A stretch of DNA of 43,160 bases, taken from positions 1 to 43,160 of the forward strand of contig JAIDZC010000017.1 of assembly GCA_029057785.1 (NCBI GenBank), in the 5' to 3' direction. Below, piece after piece: positions 42,263-43,160 of this stretch. The notes below the pieces were generated by a model that saw only the letters and a list, made by a program, of their open reading frames with translations, made no database searches and was not told the origin of the DNA. Both the position numbers and the translations under genes were made by a program. This stretch comes from Anaeroplasmataceae bacterium (GTDB taxonomy: Bacteria; Bacillota_I; Bacilli_A; Acholeplasmatales; Anaeroplasmataceae). Numbering within the stretch: the first letter of the stretch is position 1; each line of letters opens with the position of its first letter.

Positions 42263-43123
42263 ATGAAAACTGTAATTATAACGGGCGCAAATACGGGGCT
42301 TGGATTTGAAACGGCAAAACATATTGCGCGCATAGGCGGCTATAATATAATTCTTGCGTGCAGGAATAAAGAGAAAGCGGAAGTGGCAAAGCAAAAAATT
42401 ATTAATGATACGGGGAACATAAGCGTTAGCACAATGCTTCTCGATACGTCTTCTCTGCAATCAGTGAGGAGCTTTGTAGAGCAATTTAAGGGGCTGAACG
42501 TCAAGTTGGATTGCTTAATTTGTAATGCGGGTATTTCGCCTGCGCACAACGGAACGACTGCGGACGGTTTCGAGCTTGTGTTTGCGACTAATCATATAGG
42601 ACACTTTTTATTGGTTAACCTGCTTTTGTCGTATATGTCTGAGAACGGGCGCATAATAAACGTTACCAGCGATATGCACAATCCGCCCGGCGGTTTGGAG
42701 TGGAAAGACCCCGATTTGTTGGCTTATGCGGACGGCAGCGACAGAAAAAAATATTCGTATTCCAAGCTTGCTAATATTTATTTTACCTACGAGCTTGCCG
42801 ATAGAATGAAAAAGACAAATTCTGAAATTACGGTCAACGCATTCAATCCCGGAATGATGGATACTAACTTTCACGGAGACATTAATTACGTTGAAAGGGA
42901 GGCAACGGTGAAACAGATAATGCCCCACCGCGTCGGCGATTTGGAAAAATCATCTGCCGCGCTTGCCGAGGTAGCTACAAGCGGTGAGTTTGACGGCGTT
43001 ACGGGCAAATTTTTCGACAGAAGTACCAAGTATGTGCCGTCGTCCGAGCTTTCTTACAACGAGAAAAACCGCATTGATTTGTGGAATAAAAGTATGAAGT
43101 GGGTAGGGTTAGACAAAAAGTAA
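42263..43123 (+). CDS. Short-chain dehydrogenase/reductase (SDR)
   Basis: 286 residues of a classical SDR: cofactor motif TGANTGLG (residues 7-14), LDCLICNAG, catalytic Ser136 in NVTSDMH and Tyr164-xxx-Lys168 in KYSYSKLAN. The extended length and NHIGHFLL segment resemble the retinol-dehydrogenase/protochlorophyllide-reductase-like branch. CRNK after the second strand (Arg at 34) suggests NADP(H). AAGGCAGG precedes the ATG, 12 bases after the lipoprotein gene. Last gene of the cassette seen. Substrate unknown. Confidence 0.9.
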   Translation: MKTVIITGANTGLGFETAKHIARIGGYNIILACRNKEKAEVAKQKIINDTGNISVSTMLLDTSSLQSVRSFVEQFKGLNVKLDCLICNAGISPAHNGTTADGFELVFATNHIGHFLLVNLLLSYMSENGRIINVTSDMHNPPGGLEWKDPDLLAYADGSDRKKYSYSKLANIYFTYELADRMKKTNSEITVNAFNPGMMDTNFHGDINYVEREATVKQIMPHRVGDLEKSSAALAEVATSGEFDGVTGKFFDRSTKYVPSSELSYNEKNRIDLWNKSMKWVGLDKK

Positions 43124-43160
43124 GGTGCATTATCGCCCTTCGGGGTAACACGTTTGTACA
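43124..43160. other. End of window after the SDR gene
   Basis: 37 bases with a short CCC-TTC-GGG hairpin (43135-43144) but no T run; not enough sequence to say whether the cassette continues. Confidence 0.4.

Noticed and set aside
41387..42460. Several long minus-strand frames opposite the LRR lipoprotein and SDR genes
   Set aside because: They arise from the GC-richer codon pattern of the real genes; no ribosome sites or recognisable domains.
1..43160. tRNA, rRNA, CRISPR array, T-box or insertion sequence
   Set aside because: Looked for tRNA T-arm sequences, repeat-spacer periodicity, T-box sequences and transposase motifs by eye; none convincing in the window.

Overview
This is an AT-rich, densely packed stretch of a low-GC Bacillota chromosome that uses the standard genetic code (TGA is a real stop in many ATGA overlaps). 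Gene order is the Bacilli-type core order in shortened form: rlmN-(PASTA)-rsgA-rpe, rpmB // fakA-recG-plsX-rnc, dnaD-nth, pgk-(HPr)-tpiA. Two small genes point to an endospore-forming lineage: an alpha/beta-type spore DNA-binding protein (35237-35491), with a good sigma-F/sigma-G-like promoter, and a Cse60-like 57-residue protein (18919-19092). An Erysipelotrichia-like or related gut Bacilli lineage would fit, but the window cannot fix the taxon. No rRNA, tRNA, CRISPR array or intact mobile element was seen.

Layout. 1-4431: a lipoprotein, then rlmN, a kinase-less PASTA protein where prkC usually sits, rsgA and rpe. 4604-7240: a metal-resistance operon (CadC/SmtB-type repressor, free HMA metallochaperone, P1B ATPase) with two dyad operators in and just after its promoter. 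7346-10178: ECF sigma factor, membrane-anchored beta-propeller protein and lipoprotein, a candidate surface-signalling unit. 10265-18868: rpmB (minus), divergent from fakA-recG-plsX-DUF3592-like-rnc-dapB-dnaD-nth, a lipid, repair and RNA-processing run lacking the usual asp23, fab and acpP genes. 18919-26143: Cse60-like protein, XRE/TPR regulator coupled to an Ig-like surface protein, a short dnaE, and two unknowns. 26238-28469: pgk, an atypical HPr-like protein and tpiA under one strong promoter. 28548-32495: small membrane proteins, a TrmH-family methyltransferase and a YtrA-type GntR-ABC transporter operon. 32543-39836: rpsD with a pseudoknot-capable leader, msrC, thiI, the spore protein, a YitT-family protein, a second TrmH-family methyltransferase and ppdK.

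39887-43123 differs: after the strong ppdK terminator the codon usage becomes clearly more GC-rich. A MarR regulator with a perfect 22-bp palindrome at its own promoter heads a tightly coupled five-gene operon (MarR, OB-fold protein, SnoaL-like protein, BspA-type LRR lipoprotein, SDR). This looks like an acquired, ligand-inducible cassette; a contig misjoin is the main alternative.

The most notable items are the kinase-less PASTA gene, the HPr homologue that keeps His14 and Ser45 but has lost the Arg-Pro of its active centre, the crossing helices in the S4 leader, the spore-type promoter and motif duplication of the small DNA-binding protein, the sigma/beta-propeller/lipoprotein unit, the regulator/Ig-like surface-protein pair, and the transferred MarR cassette.
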